Assembly (NCBI GenBank): GCA_002371115.1
Contig: DFFY01000008.1
Span: 2,988 to 16,421, forward strand
Direction: 5' to 3'
DNA: 13,434 nt
Origin: Bacteroidales bacterium UBA3764
Lineage (GTDB): Bacteria; Bacteroidota; Bacteroidia; Bacteroidales; UBA932
Shown: one piece after another, positions 1 to 7,166 of the stretch
Layout of the letters: each line of letters opens with the position of its first letter
How positions within the stretch are numbered: position 1 is the first letter of the stretch
Translations under genes and position numbers: made by a program
Notes under the pieces: model-generated
Told to the model about the DNA's origin: nothing
The model's input: the letters and a program-made list of their open reading frames with translations, nothing else
Databases searched by the model: none

Positions 1-1515
1 AAGGATTCCAAGACCTATCCCTGGATTTGCATCACCGGTGACGATTTCCCCAGGGTGTTCATCACCCGACGCATCGAGAAAGGCAAAGGGAACCGCTACT
101 TTGGCCCGTACAGCAGCGTAATGCATGCGCGCAACATGGTGGACTTCTTTGACGAGGTCTATGCCCTGCGCACCTGCACGCTCAAAATCACCTCCGACGC
201 CATTCTGCGCGGCAAATTCCGCCCCTGCCTGAAGTTCCATATCGGCAAGTGCAAAGCCCCTTGCGTGGGCAAAATCTCCCGCGACGAGTACCAGCGGGAC
301 ATTGACGAGATTGTCCATATCCTGAGCGGGCGGGGCGGGGAAGTGCTCAAGCATTACAAGGCCCTCATGGCCGATGCCGCGGAAAAACTGGACTTCGAGC
401 AGGCCCAGTTGTACAAGGACAAGCTCCGCACCCTGGAGAAGCACTACTCCAAGAGCATCATCACGCAGGCGGCGGACACCGATGCCGATGTGTTCTCCAT
501 GGTCTTTGACGGCGGTGAGGCCTTCGGCAATTTCCTGCGCATCCGCGGTGGCGCCATTGTCCAGAGCCTGAACCTGGGTTTCCGCAGCCAGATTGAAGAG
601 GAGCAGGCCGCCATGCTTTCTACGTTCATCGGCGAGGTGGAAGACAAGTTCGGGGCGCTTTCCAAAGAGGTGATCGTCCCGTTTATGCCGGATGTGGAGA
701 TTCCGGGTACGGAGTTCAAGATTCCCCAGCGGGGAGACAAACTGGCTTTGCTGGAGCTAAGTGCCAAGAATGCCAAGGAATTCCATTTCAACAGCATCAA
801 GCAGCGGGAGCACACAGACCCGGAAGCCTGGCGCATGAGCGTGATGGAGGACCTGCGCAAGGCCATCGGCATGAAGGAACTGCCGCGCCACATGGAGTGC
901 TTCGACAACTCCAACATCCAGGGAACCAATCCCGTGGCGGCGTGTGTTGTTTTCCGTGATGCAGAGCCCTGCAAGAAGGATTATCGGCGATTCAAAATCA
1001 AGACGGTGATTGGCGCCAACGACTTTGCCTCCATGAAGGAGGTGGTGAACCGTCGCTATTCGCGCATGCTGGCGGAGGCGCCGGACGACATTCCGCAGCT
1101 TATCGTCATCGACGGCGGCAAAGGCCAGCTGGGCTATGCGCACGAGGCGCTTGCGGAACTGGGACTCCTGGACCGCGTGACGGTAATCGGCCTGGCGGAA
1201 AGGATGGAACTGGTAATAAGGGTGGGGGACCCGTATCCGCTCTTTATCGACCGGAATTCGCAGGCCCTGAAAGTGCTGCAGCGCATCCGTGACGAAGCTC
1301 ACCGCTTTGGCATCACCTTCCACCGGGACCTGCGCTCCAAGGCGGCCATCCAGAGCGCCCTGCGGGAGATTAAGGGGGTGGGTGAGAAAACGGAGCAGCG
1401 CCTGCTGATGCATTACGGTTCGGTGGCGCGCATTGCCGCCGCTCCGCTGGAGGAGCTTAGCGCCCTGGTAGGCGCGGACCTCGCCATGCGGATCCATGAT
1501 TATTTAAACGAATAA
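1..1515 (+). CDS. uvrC: UvrABC excision nuclease subunit C, 5'-truncated by window edge
   Basis: UvrC makes the dual incision in nucleotide excision repair after UvrA/UvrB damage recognition. The reading frame is open from base 1, so the gene starts outside the window. Roughly the first 90-100 residues, holding most of the GIY-YIG (3' incision) domain, are missing, judged by a family length near 600 against 504 codons here. In window codon numbers I see four cysteines at 59, 76, 84 and 88, in the spacing of the reported [4Fe-4S] ligands of E. coli UvrC. A UVR (UvrB-binding) motif lies at about 116-148. The RNase H-like endonuclease domain for 5' incision has D302 (CFDNSN), D371 (IDGGKGQ) and H434 (RDEAHRFG). 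A C-terminal helix-hairpin-helix region (KGVGEKTEQRLL) begins near 457. The stop TAA shares its last base with the ATG of the next gene, so the two are probably co-translated. GTG at 55 is an internal valine codon, not the start. Confidence 0.97.
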   Translation, partial: KDSKTYPWICITGDDFPRVFITRRIEKGKGNRYFGPYSSVMHARNMVDFFDEVYALRTCTLKITSDAILRGKFRPCLKFHIGKCKAPCVGKISRDEYQRDIDEIVHILSGRGGEVLKHYKALMADAAEKLDFEQAQLYKDKLRTLEKHYSKSIITQAADTDADVFSMVFDGGEAFGNFLRIRGGAIVQSLNLGFRSQIEEEQAAMLSTFIGEVEDKFGALSKEVIVPFMPDVEIPGTEFKIPQRGDKLALLELSAKNAKEFHFNSIKQREHTDPEAWRMSVMEDLRKAIGMKELPRHMECFDNSNIQGTNPVAACVVFRDAEPCKKDYRRFKIKTVIGANDFASMKEVVNRRYSRMLAEAPDDIPQLIVIDGGKGQLGYAHEALAELGLLDRVTVIGLAERMELVIRVGDPYPLFIDRNSQALKVLQRIRDEAHRFGITFHRDLRSKAAIQSALREIKGVGEKTEQRLLMHYGSVARIAAAPLEELSALVGADLAMRIHDYLNE

Positions 1516-2252
1516 TGACAGAAAAGACTTTTAACAAATGGTTCAGTGGCATCCTGATGGGGCTGATGGTGCTTGCCATCGGCATTACCACTGTTTTTAA
1601 ACTGCAGGAGCCTGAGGCCCGGACGCTCCTCATCCTGGTGGCTGCGGCGGGCTCAGTGATGGGCGTGGCGTCGTCGGTACTGAGTGCCAACGGTATCATC
1701 TGGACCTTCCTGTTCGGCCTGCTGGACATTGCCTGTTGCCTCATTGTCGATGCGGACAACGGCATCTGGGGCGACTTCTCCATGCACCTTTTCTACCTCC
1801 TGCCCATGCAGGTAATAGGTATTTGGCAGTGGCGGAAACGCGGCGCCACCAAGGACAGGGAAGTGACGGCCCGGCGGCTTACCGGACGCCAGCGCTGGAT
1901 TGTCCTGGGCTCCGTAGTGGCCGGTCTTGCCGCGGTATATAGTATCCTCATCGCCATCAAGTTCTACACGGTGGCGCCGGACCAGATCAACCGCACGCAG
2001 GTTTTTGCCGATGCCGCCCGCACCACCTTCAACATTGCCGGGCAAATCCTCATGTCGCTGGCTTTCTATGAGCAGTGGTACCTGTGGATTCTGGTGAACA
2101 TTGCCTCCATTGTCCTTTGGGGCAGCACCATGCTCTCCAGCGCGGCCTCCAGCTACACGGTGGTGATGTTTATCAAATACTGTTTCTACCTGGTCAATTC
2201 CCTGAACGGGCTTAGGGTATGGCTGCGTCTGAGCCAATCGGCACAGAAATAA
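1515..2252 (+). CDS. pnuC: PnuC-family nicotinamide riboside/NMN transporter
   Basis: The product is a 245-residue integral membrane protein with about seven hydrophobic segments (near 11-27, 36-57, 62-80, 90-105, 127-148, 186-205 and 214-232). The PnuC family takes up nicotinamide riboside, or the mononucleotide, for NAD salvage. Family signatures are the GDFSMHLFYLLPMQVIG segment running into GIWQWRKR (102-109), and the C-terminal YEQWYLWILVNIASIV (185-200), which matches the substrate-binding W-x-x-W region. The ATG overlaps the uvrC stop as TAATG, indicating translational coupling. Assignment to the family is firm. Whether the substrate is the riboside, the mononucleotide or another vitamin cannot be decided from sequence, since related proteins carry thiamine or riboflavin, and no NadR or Nudix partner gene lies in view. 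Confidence 0.85.
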   Translation: MTEKTFNKWFSGILMGLMVLAIGITTVFKLQEPEARTLLILVAAAGSVMGVASSVLSANGIIWTFLFGLLDIACCLIVDADNGIWGDFSMHLFYLLPMQVIGIWQWRKRGATKDREVTARRLTGRQRWIVLGSVVAGLAAVYSILIAIKFYTVAPDQINRTQVFADAARTTFNIAGQILMSLAFYEQWYLWILVNIASIVLWGSTMLSSAASSYTVVMFIKYCFYLVNSLNGLRVWLRLSQSAQK

Positions 2253-2284
2253 GGTGGGAGATTTCCCATGTAAAAAAAAATTAC

Positions 2285-2304
2285 TATATTTGCACGTAAT
2301 TTTG
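2285..2304 (+). promoter_or_regulatory. acpP promoter, two candidate -7 elements
   Basis: Two matches to the Bacteroidetes -7 consensus TAnnTTTG occur in the AT-rich spacer: TATATTTG at 2285-2292 and TAATTTTG at 2297-2304. The first has only a weak -33 partner (ATTT at 2261-2264, 20 bp spacer). The second has none. Either would give an untranslated leader of about 40-55 bases before the acpP ATG at 2352. The motif is seen in sequence; its use is inferred. Confidence 0.65.
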
Positions 2305-2351
2305 CTTTTATAGAAGATAAATACGTAAATATAAACTTAAAACCTATCGTT

Positions 2352-2597
2352 ATGACAAAGGAAGAAATCGTAAAGCAGGTCAAAGATATTATCGTTGACA
2401 AGCTTGGTGTCGAGGAAAGTGCAGTTACTGAATCTGCCAGTTTCACCAACGACCTCGGTGCCGATTCTCTGGACACTGTAGAACTCCTGATGGAATTCGA
2501 GCGCGTGTTCGACATCAAAATCCCCGATGAGGAAACCAGCGGTATCGCCACCGTGGGCGACGCCATCGCCAAGGTAGCCGAGAAAGTCGGTGAGTAA
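2352..2597 (+). CDS. acpP: Acyl carrier protein
   Basis: This is an 81-residue acidic protein of normal ACP length. It carries growing acyl chains on a phosphopantetheine arm during cytosolic type II fatty acid synthesis and also feeds lipid A and phospholipid acylation. The attachment site is Ser39 in GADSLDTVELLMEFE, followed by the acidic recognition helix II. No other ACP-type gene is visible. Bacteroidetes acpP is commonly followed by fabF. Here a strong terminator begins about 20 bases after the stop and the next gene is convergent, so this copy is transcribed alone. Its full DSL motif and standard length favour the housekeeping ACP over a specialised carrier protein, but the missing fabF leaves some doubt. 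Confidence 0.95.
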   Translation: MTKEEIVKQVKDIIVDKLGVEESAVTESASFTNDLGADSLDTVELLMEFERVFDIKIPDEETSGIATVGDAIAKVAEKVGE

Positions 2598-2615
2598 TTG
2601 ACGAGCAATCATCCA

Positions 2616-2655
2616 TAAAAAATTCCCGAGTTTTTGCAGCTCGGGAATTTTTTTA
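2616..2655. terminator. Bidirectional intrinsic terminator between acpP and the DUF4270 gene
   Basis: A perfect 10-bp stem (AATTCCCGAG at 2621-2630 with CTCGGGAATT at 2640-2649) surrounds a 9-base loop. It is flanked by an A-run on the left (2617-2622) and a T-run on the right (2648-2654). These extend the stem and supply a U-tract on both strands, so it can end acpP on the plus strand and the convergent DUF4270 transcript on the minus strand. Its last bases reach the DUF4270 stop codon at 2653-2655. Confidence 0.93.
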
Positions 2656-4314
2656 GTCTTTCGGGAGGGTGAAGACCACCTGAAAACGGGGTCCTCCGTC
2701 TTTGTGCTGTGTGAGCGGGCCTCTCATGACGGCCTTGTAATAGCGGTCCTTGTCCAGCTCTGTGGTGTAGCTGTAGGTTTGCTGCTGCTGGGCGGCCATC
2801 ATCTGGGCCATCATCATGTAACTGTAGTAGTTGTTATAGCTGTTGTAGCCGCCGCCATAACCGTAGCCGCCGCCATACAGGCTGTTGTAGTAACTGGCGT
2901 ACATCAGGTTCTGGTAATAGGCGCTTTGCTCGGCGGTTTGACCGCTGGCGTTGGCCACCTTGTCTGTATGTATGGTGAGCAGCCAGATGTCTGCCAGCCC
3001 GCGTTCCAAGGCTTCCTGGGTAAGCGCGAAGTCGCCCGTGCCCGGGTGAAGGACTTCCTGCATGTGATAGGTGATGTCCGGCGAGTACATCAGGTTGGAG
3101 CGGTCTATGTCGCCCTGGTCTTCGGAACTGGCGCTGGCGTCTGCCAGTCCGGCGAAGGAGAACTCTTCCTTGCCGTTCCTGGTTACGGTAGTGCGCACGG
3201 TGGGGCTCAGGACGGACGGAAAACGGTCCAGGTCCAGGTAATTCTCCGGCATGTCAAAGGGGAGGATGATGCTGGCGCTGATAATGGATGCCTTGGAGGG
3301 GTCTCCGCCTTTTTCGAGGATGGCATTGCGCGTTTTGGTTTGCAGCTCCAGGGCGGAGATGACCGGCTTGAGGCCGCCGCCGCCTTCCACCAGGACGGTG
3401 TTTTCGGCCTTTTGTTGCCGGGTGCTGTGCCCGCAGGTGTTCAGGCTGTACTGCGTGAAAGCGGTGTTTTGCTCAAGGTAGGCTTCCTCCTGCACGAATT
3501 CGGTTTCTCCGGGGATGAACATGAAGGTGGAATCCTTTTGTTTTCCGTCCCAGGTGCTGTGCACGGTGAGCAGGCCCACATTGTTGTTGCGCTGATAGTA
3601 ATTGTTGACGACGCTCAGGCAGGAAAAGTTGAACAGGTTGATGCGGCCTCCGTTTCCTTCGGGAAGGTCTGTTGACAGGTAAATGCCCGGAAGCGCGCGG
3701 ACAAAGTCTTTGTATTTGTCCACGGGATTGTCTTTATTCCTGTTAATGAGCACCGGCCCCAACTCCTGGATTACATCCACGTATTTCTGGGCATATTCCT
3801 GCGTGAACATGATGTTCAGTCCGGCGGAGCCGTTGATGACGGGGATGCCTTTGGTAATGAGCTGCGTGTAATGGGGCATCTCCTTATCGACGGGGGTGAC
3901 GCTGCTGGGAATGGTGTCTGCCAGTTCATACACATAGACATTCTGCATGATGCGTTCCTGGGTGTCATCGGCCATGGATACGGTGTCTATGGAAAAAAAC
4001 AGGTCGAAACTTTTGGCCACCGGATTGTCTCCAAGGTCAATCTCGTCCAGGGCGGGGATGAGCGGAAAGGCGGCTTCACGGGTGGTGAGGCCGAAGGTTT
4101 CGTCGCGGATGGCGCCAATGGTGAGGCGCGAGGAAGAGAAGGCCGACAAGGCGCTGGACGGTTTCATGGTGATGTCCGTAATAGGGAACTCCACCATGTA
4201 GGTGTCCAGCAGAAGGCTTTTGTCCACCAGGCCTTCCCCAAGGCTGTTGTCCACTTTTACGCAGCCGGGTGCAACGAGGGCTGCGGATAGACACAGTGCG
4301 AGAAATTTCTTCAT
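2653..4314 (-). CDS. DUF4270 family lipoprotein
   Basis: This 553-residue predicted lipoprotein has a basic N-terminus and a hydrophobic core ending in VAPGC, giving a candidate lipidated Cys18. The lipobox is slightly unusual, with Pro at -2. The body (LTIGAIRDETFGLTTREAAF onward) matches the Bacteroidetes DUF4270 family, whose molecular function is unknown. Residues about 466-516 form a low-complexity tract rich in Tyr, Gly, Asn, Met and Gln (encoded near 2767-2919), followed by a more ordinary C-terminal tail. The start ATG overlaps the stop of the upstream glycogen-synthase-like gene as ATGA, so the two are co-translated; this pairing is common in Bacteroidales. Location is probably the periplasm or outer membrane. 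I do not assign a function. Confidence 0.85.
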   Translation of the reverse strand: MKKFLALCLSAALVAPGCVKVDNSLGEGLVDKSLLLDTYMVEFPITDITMKPSSALSAFSSSRLTIGAIRDETFGLTTREAAFPLIPALDEIDLGDNPVAKSFDLFFSIDTVSMADDTQERIMQNVYVYELADTIPSSVTPVDKEMPHYTQLITKGIPVINGSAGLNIMFTQEYAQKYVDVIQELGPVLINRNKDNPVDKYKDFVRALPGIYLSTDLPEGNGGRINLFNFSCLSVVNNYYQRNNNVGLLTVHSTWDGKQKDSTFMFIPGETEFVQEEAYLEQNTAFTQYSLNTCGHSTRQQKAENTVLVEGGGGLKPVISALELQTKTRNAILEKGGDPSKASIISASIILPFDMPENYLDLDRFPSVLSPTVRTTVTRNGKEEFSFAGLADASASSEDQGDIDRSNLMYSPDITYHMQEVLHPGTGDFALTQEALERGLADIWLLTIHTDKVANASGQTAEQSAYYQNLMYASYYNSLYGGGYGYGGGYNSYNNYYSYMMMAQMMAAQQQQTYSYTTELDKDRYYKAVMRGPLTQHKDGGPRFQVVFTLPKD

Positions 4315-5135
4315 TTCAACAGGTTGTCGTAAAATGCGTTGTAGGCGTCCATGTAGGAACCGTCTGCAAAGCTTGCATCGTTATACTCCAGGAGCGGAAG
4401 GCCGCTCTTTCTGCCGTATTCTTCCAGGCTCTTGTCAATGGAAGGGCTTCCCAGGATGATGCCGTCGGAATACTGCACGGCAAGTTTAGCAAGATCTATG
4501 CCTGTGGAAGGTTCCGGAAGGTCGATGTCCTTTGCTTTGGCGCCGCCAAACTGCAGCGTTTGGGCGAAGCCGGGAGAGAAGGGCTGCACCGGGGTGTCGT
4601 CAAACAGCGACAGCACCACCTTGGCGTTGGTGAAGATAGGGTCTTCCCTATACGCCTTTTTCAGGTACAGCGGCAACACATGGGATATCCAGCCCGAGCA
4701 GTGGATGATGTCCGGAGCCCAACGCAGTTTTTTCACGGTTTCCAGGACGCCGCGGGCAAAGAAAATGGCCCGCTCGCCGTTGTCCGGGAAGAACTGTCCG
4801 TTCTCGTCGTGATAAATCTGTTTGCGGCGGAAATAGTCTTCGTTGTCGATGAAATATACCTGGATGCGGGCGCTGGAGATGGACGCCACCTTAATGACAA
4901 GGGGGCGGTCCACATCGCCGATGATGATGTTCATGCCCGACAGGCGGATGACCTCATGCAGTTGGTTTTTACGCTCGTTGATGCAACCATAGCGGGGCAT
5001 GAAGGCGCGGATTTCCTTGCGGCGTTCCTGAATTCCCTGGGGAAGTTCGCGGCATACGTTGGCAATCCGGGTTTCCGGAAGGTAGGGAAACATTTCTGCG
5101 TTTACAAACAGAATCTTCTTTGCGGAATCTTCCAT
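4311..5135 (-). CDS. Glycogen/starch synthase-like protein, N-terminal GT5-type half only
   Basis: The 274-residue protein resembles the N-terminal (acceptor-side) Rossmann domain of GT5 glycogen synthases: KKILFVNAEMFPY at 6-18, DENGQFFPDNGERAIFFARG near 110-129, and PDIIHCSGWISHVLPLY at 141-157. It is about half the usual 470-500 residues and lacks the C-terminal nucleotide-sugar-binding domain. The KxGG motif expected near residue 20 in true synthases reads LPET here. Short homologues in Bacteroidales are commonly annotated 'glycogen synthase'. From the sequence, independent ADP-glucose transferase activity looks unlikely. The reading frame is intact and ends cleanly in an overlap with the DUF4270 start, so it is a conserved short form, not a broken gene. 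It is cytoplasmic by lack of a signal peptide. Its partner and role are unknown. Confidence 0.8.
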   Translation of the reverse strand: MEDSAKKILFVNAEMFPYLPETRIANVCRELPQGIQERRKEIRAFMPRYGCINERKNQLHEVIRLSGMNIIIGDVDRPLVIKVASISSARIQVYFIDNEDYFRRKQIYHDENGQFFPDNGERAIFFARGVLETVKKLRWAPDIIHCSGWISHVLPLYLKKAYREDPIFTNAKVVLSLFDDTPVQPFSPGFAQTLQFGGAKAKDIDLPEPSTGIDLAKLAVQYSDGIILGSPSIDKSLEEYGRKSGLPLLEYNDASFADGSYMDAYNAFYDNLLK

Positions 5136-5155
5136 GATAGTTTCTATTTTGCAAA

Positions 5156-5163
5156 CAAAGTTA
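5156..5163 (-). promoter_or_regulatory. -7 element for the GT5-like/DUF4270 unit
   Basis: On the minus strand TAACTTTG matches TAnnTTTG, 20 bases upstream of the ATG at 5135. No convincing -33 TTTG is present at 19-21 bp. It lies in the 88-bp divergent spacer shared with the ftsX promoter, so the two could compete for or share RNA polymerase. Confidence 0.6.
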
Positions 5164-5173
5164 CGAATTTTTT

Positions 5174-5204
5174 TTTGACTTTTTCGGGGGTTTGGCTAAC
5201 TTTG
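5174..5204 (+). promoter_or_regulatory. Promoter of the ftsX envelope operon
   Basis: TTTG at 5174-5177, exactly 19 bp, then TAACTTTG at 5197-5204 gives a full match to the Bacteroidetes housekeeping promoter. The -7 element ends 19 bases before the ftsX ATG, so the leader is only about a dozen bases. Confidence 0.8.
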
Positions 5205-5223
5205 GGGCGAAATTAGGTGTAGT

Positions 5224-6108
5224 ATGTCATCTCCCAAACGCAATATGGCCATCCGGCGGCGTATCGTCAGTGCATGGATTTCTACGGTTATCAGCCTTTC
5301 GCTGGTACTGCTCCTGGTAGGGGTAGGAACCCTCATGATGGTGAATGCGCGTGCCGTGAGTGACTATTTCAAGGAGAACATGCAGGTATCTGTGCTTCTC
5401 AAGGAGCAGGTGAACGAGGAAGAAGCCCTGAAGTATCAGGACAGCATTGCTTCCATGCCCGGTGTCCGCACTACGCAGTTTGTCTCGCGTGAGCAGGGTG
5501 TGGAGGAAATGGCCCGCCTGCTGGGACAGGACTTCCTGGACGTGTTCGAGACGGCTCCCGTCCCCATTTCCATCGACGTAAACCTGGAGGCGGCGTATGT
5601 GTCGTCGGACAGCCTGGCCGTGATCAAGGCCGTGCTGGCGGAGTCGCCGCTGGTGGAGGAAGTCGTGTACCAGACCTCGCTGGTGGATGCGCTGAATGCC
5701 AACCTGCAGAAGATTTCGCTGGCGCTGGCCATTCTGGTGGCGCTGATGCTGTTCATCTCCTTCGTCCTCATTGCCAATACCATCCGGCTGGAGGTTTTTT
5801 CCCGCCGGTTCACCATCCATACCATGCATCTGGTGGGCGCCACCAAGGCGTATATCCGGGCTCCGTTTGTGGGGCGTGCTGCATTGCAGGGCCTGTTTTC
5901 GGCGCTTTTTGCCATCTTGCTGCTGGTAGGTGGCCTGTTTGTGCTGCGCGACGAATTCGCACAGCTGTTCCAAATTTTTGACATCAACTCATTGCTCCTT
6001 ACCATGGGGGTAATTGTGGTCAGCGGCGTGTGCATCAGCACCATTTCCACTTATATGGTGGTAGGGCGCATGGTGGGATTCGACCGCGATCAACTTTACG
6101 CATTTTAG
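5224..6108 (+). CDS. ftsX: Cell division protein FtsX
   Basis: FtsX is the membrane subunit of the FtsEX ABC-type complex, which couples cytosolic ATP hydrolysis to activation of periplasmic peptidoglycan hydrolases at the septum. The 294-residue protein shows the expected four-helix layout: TM1 about 16-40, a large periplasmic domain 41-160 (VSVLLKE, VRTTQFVSREQGVEEM), TM2 about 164-187, TM3 about 217-241 and TM4 about 256-280. The cytosolic loop after TM2 carries IRLEVFSRRFTIHTMHLVGA, the conserved FtsX signature with the Leu-Val-Gly-Ala turn. No ftsE lies in the window, so the ATPase must be encoded elsewhere. It is the first gene of a tightly packed operon (2-3 bp gaps, then an overlap) devoted to the cell envelope. 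Confidence 0.95.
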   Translation: MSSPKRNMAIRRRIVSAWISTVISLSLVLLLVGVGTLMMVNARAVSDYFKENMQVSVLLKEQVNEEEALKYQDSIASMPGVRTTQFVSREQGVEEMARLLGQDFLDVFETAPVPISIDVNLEAAYVSSDSLAVIKAVLAESPLVEEVVYQTSLVDALNANLQKISLALAILVALMLFISFVLIANTIRLEVFSRRFTIHTMHLVGATKAYIRAPFVGRAALQGLFSALFAILLLVGGLFVLRDEFAQLFQIFDINSLLLTMGVIVVSGVCISTISTYMVVGRMVGFDRDQLYAF

Positions 6109-6110
6109 CT

Positions 6111-6344
6111 ATGGCTGCAGATCCTTCCCAATTTGCCGTAACGGCAAAAGGACTTAAACTGATGATAGCCGGGTTGCTGGTGCTGGCGGCGGGTTTCCTG
6201 CTGCTCAGCGGCGGCGGTTCCTCCGACCCGCAAGTGTTCAATTATGCCATGTTCGACTTCCGTCGGCTGGTGGCGGCTCCCATCGTCATCATTGCCGGCA
6301 TTGTGGTGGAAGTGGTGGCCATTATGGGTAGATTCAAAGACTAA
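6111..6344 (+). CDS. DUF3098 family small membrane protein
   Basis: This 77-residue protein has two predicted membrane helices (about 15-33 and 54-73). They are joined by a polar segment with the family hallmark GGGSSDPQVFNYAMFDFRRL (34-53). DUF3098 is restricted to Bacteroidetes and lies between ftsX and uppP in many of their genomes; no biochemical function is known to me. I chose ATG 6111, two bases after the ftsX stop. The frame stays open upstream to 6030, but that would run inside ftsX and add residues absent from the family. The conserved position suggests an accessory role in division or envelope synthesis, which is inference. Confidence 0.88.
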   Translation: MAADPSQFAVTAKGLKLMIAGLLVLAAGFLLLSGGGSSDPQVFNYAMFDFRRLVAAPIVIIAGIVVEVVAIMGRFKD

Positions 6345-6347
6345 CTT

Positions 6348-7166
6348 ATGGATTGGTGGCAGGCTATTCTTTTGGGCATTGTCCAGGGACTTACCGAGTT
6401 TCTTCCCGTGTCCAGTTCCGGACATCTGATGATATTCAAAGAGCTGCTGGGGACCGATGCAGAGGGCTTTCTGGACTTTACGGTGACGGTGCACTTTGCC
6501 ACCGTGCTGGCTACCATCGTGGTGTTCTGGAGCACCATCTGGCAGCTCCTCAAGGGCTTTTTCAAGTTCAAGTATAACGACGAGACGGACTACGTGTGCA
6601 AAATCCTCATCTCCCTGATTCCGGTGGCCCTGGTGGGCTTCCTGTTCAAGGACCAGGTAGATGCCCTGTTCAGCGGTTCGCTCAGGCAGGTGGCTGTGGG
6701 GCTGTGCATTACGGCCTGCCTGCTGTGGGTGTCGGACAATGCCGGCCGGCGTTTCAAAGTGCCGGTGGCCAGGGATACCCGTAACGGCATTTCCTACTGG
6801 CAGGCGTTCGTGGTGGGCCTGGCGCAGGCTTTTGCCGTCATTCCGGGTGTGTCCCGCAGCGGCAGCACCATCTCCACCGGTCTCCTGACGGGAGTCAAGC
6901 GCGCATCCATGGCCCAGTTCTCCTTCCTCATGGTGCTCATCCCCATTATCGGGGAACAGAGCCTGGACCTTTTGAAGGTGGCTGTGGGGAATGAGTCGTT
7001 CGGCGGGGGAGTAGGGCCCATGGCGCTGTGCCTGGGCTTTGTGGCTGCGTTCGTGAGCGGCCTGTTCGCCTGCAAGTGGATGGTGGCAATGGTCAAGAAA
7101 GCCAAGCTCATGTGGTTCGCCCTCTACTGCCTTGTGGTCGCCGGACTTATCTTCATTTTAGGGTAG
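6348..7166 (+). CDS. uppP: Undecaprenyl-diphosphate phosphatase (UppP/BacA)
   Basis: UppP removes a phosphate from undecaprenyl diphosphate to regenerate the lipid carrier for peptidoglycan and surface glycans, and confers bacitracin tolerance when abundant. The 272-residue polytopic protein has family-typical length. Motif 1 is GIVQGLTEFLPVSSSGHL (10-27), with E17 and H26 matching the catalytic E21 and H30 of the E. coli enzyme. The position of E. coli E17 is Gln13, a substitution common in the family. Motif 2 is PGVSRSGST (166-174), with R170 matching the essential arginine. It follows the DUF3098 stop by 3 bp, and its TAG stop overlaps the GTG of the next gene. Confidence 0.96.
   Translation: MDWWQAILLGIVQGLTEFLPVSSSGHLMIFKELLGTDAEGFLDFTVTVHFATVLATIVVFWSTIWQLLKGFFKFKYNDETDYVCKILISLIPVALVGFLFKDQVDALFSGSLRQVAVGLCITACLLWVSDNAGRRFKVPVARDTRNGISYWQAFVVGLAQAFAVIPGVSRSGSTISTGLLTGVKRASMAQFSFLMVLIPIIGEQSLDLLKVAVGNESFGGGVGPMALCLGFVAAFVSGLFACKWMVAMVKKAKLMWFALYCLVVAGLIFILG

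Noticed and set aside
4269..5216. 315-codon plus-strand ORF opposite the GT5-like gene
   Set aside because: Antisense shadow; the minus-strand protein has clear family motifs and this translation has none.
7028..7165. Longer N-terminus for the LpxH-like protein
   Set aside because: The extension lies entirely within uppP in another frame and precedes the conserved SDVHLG start of the family; GTG at 7166 fits the overlap and the length.
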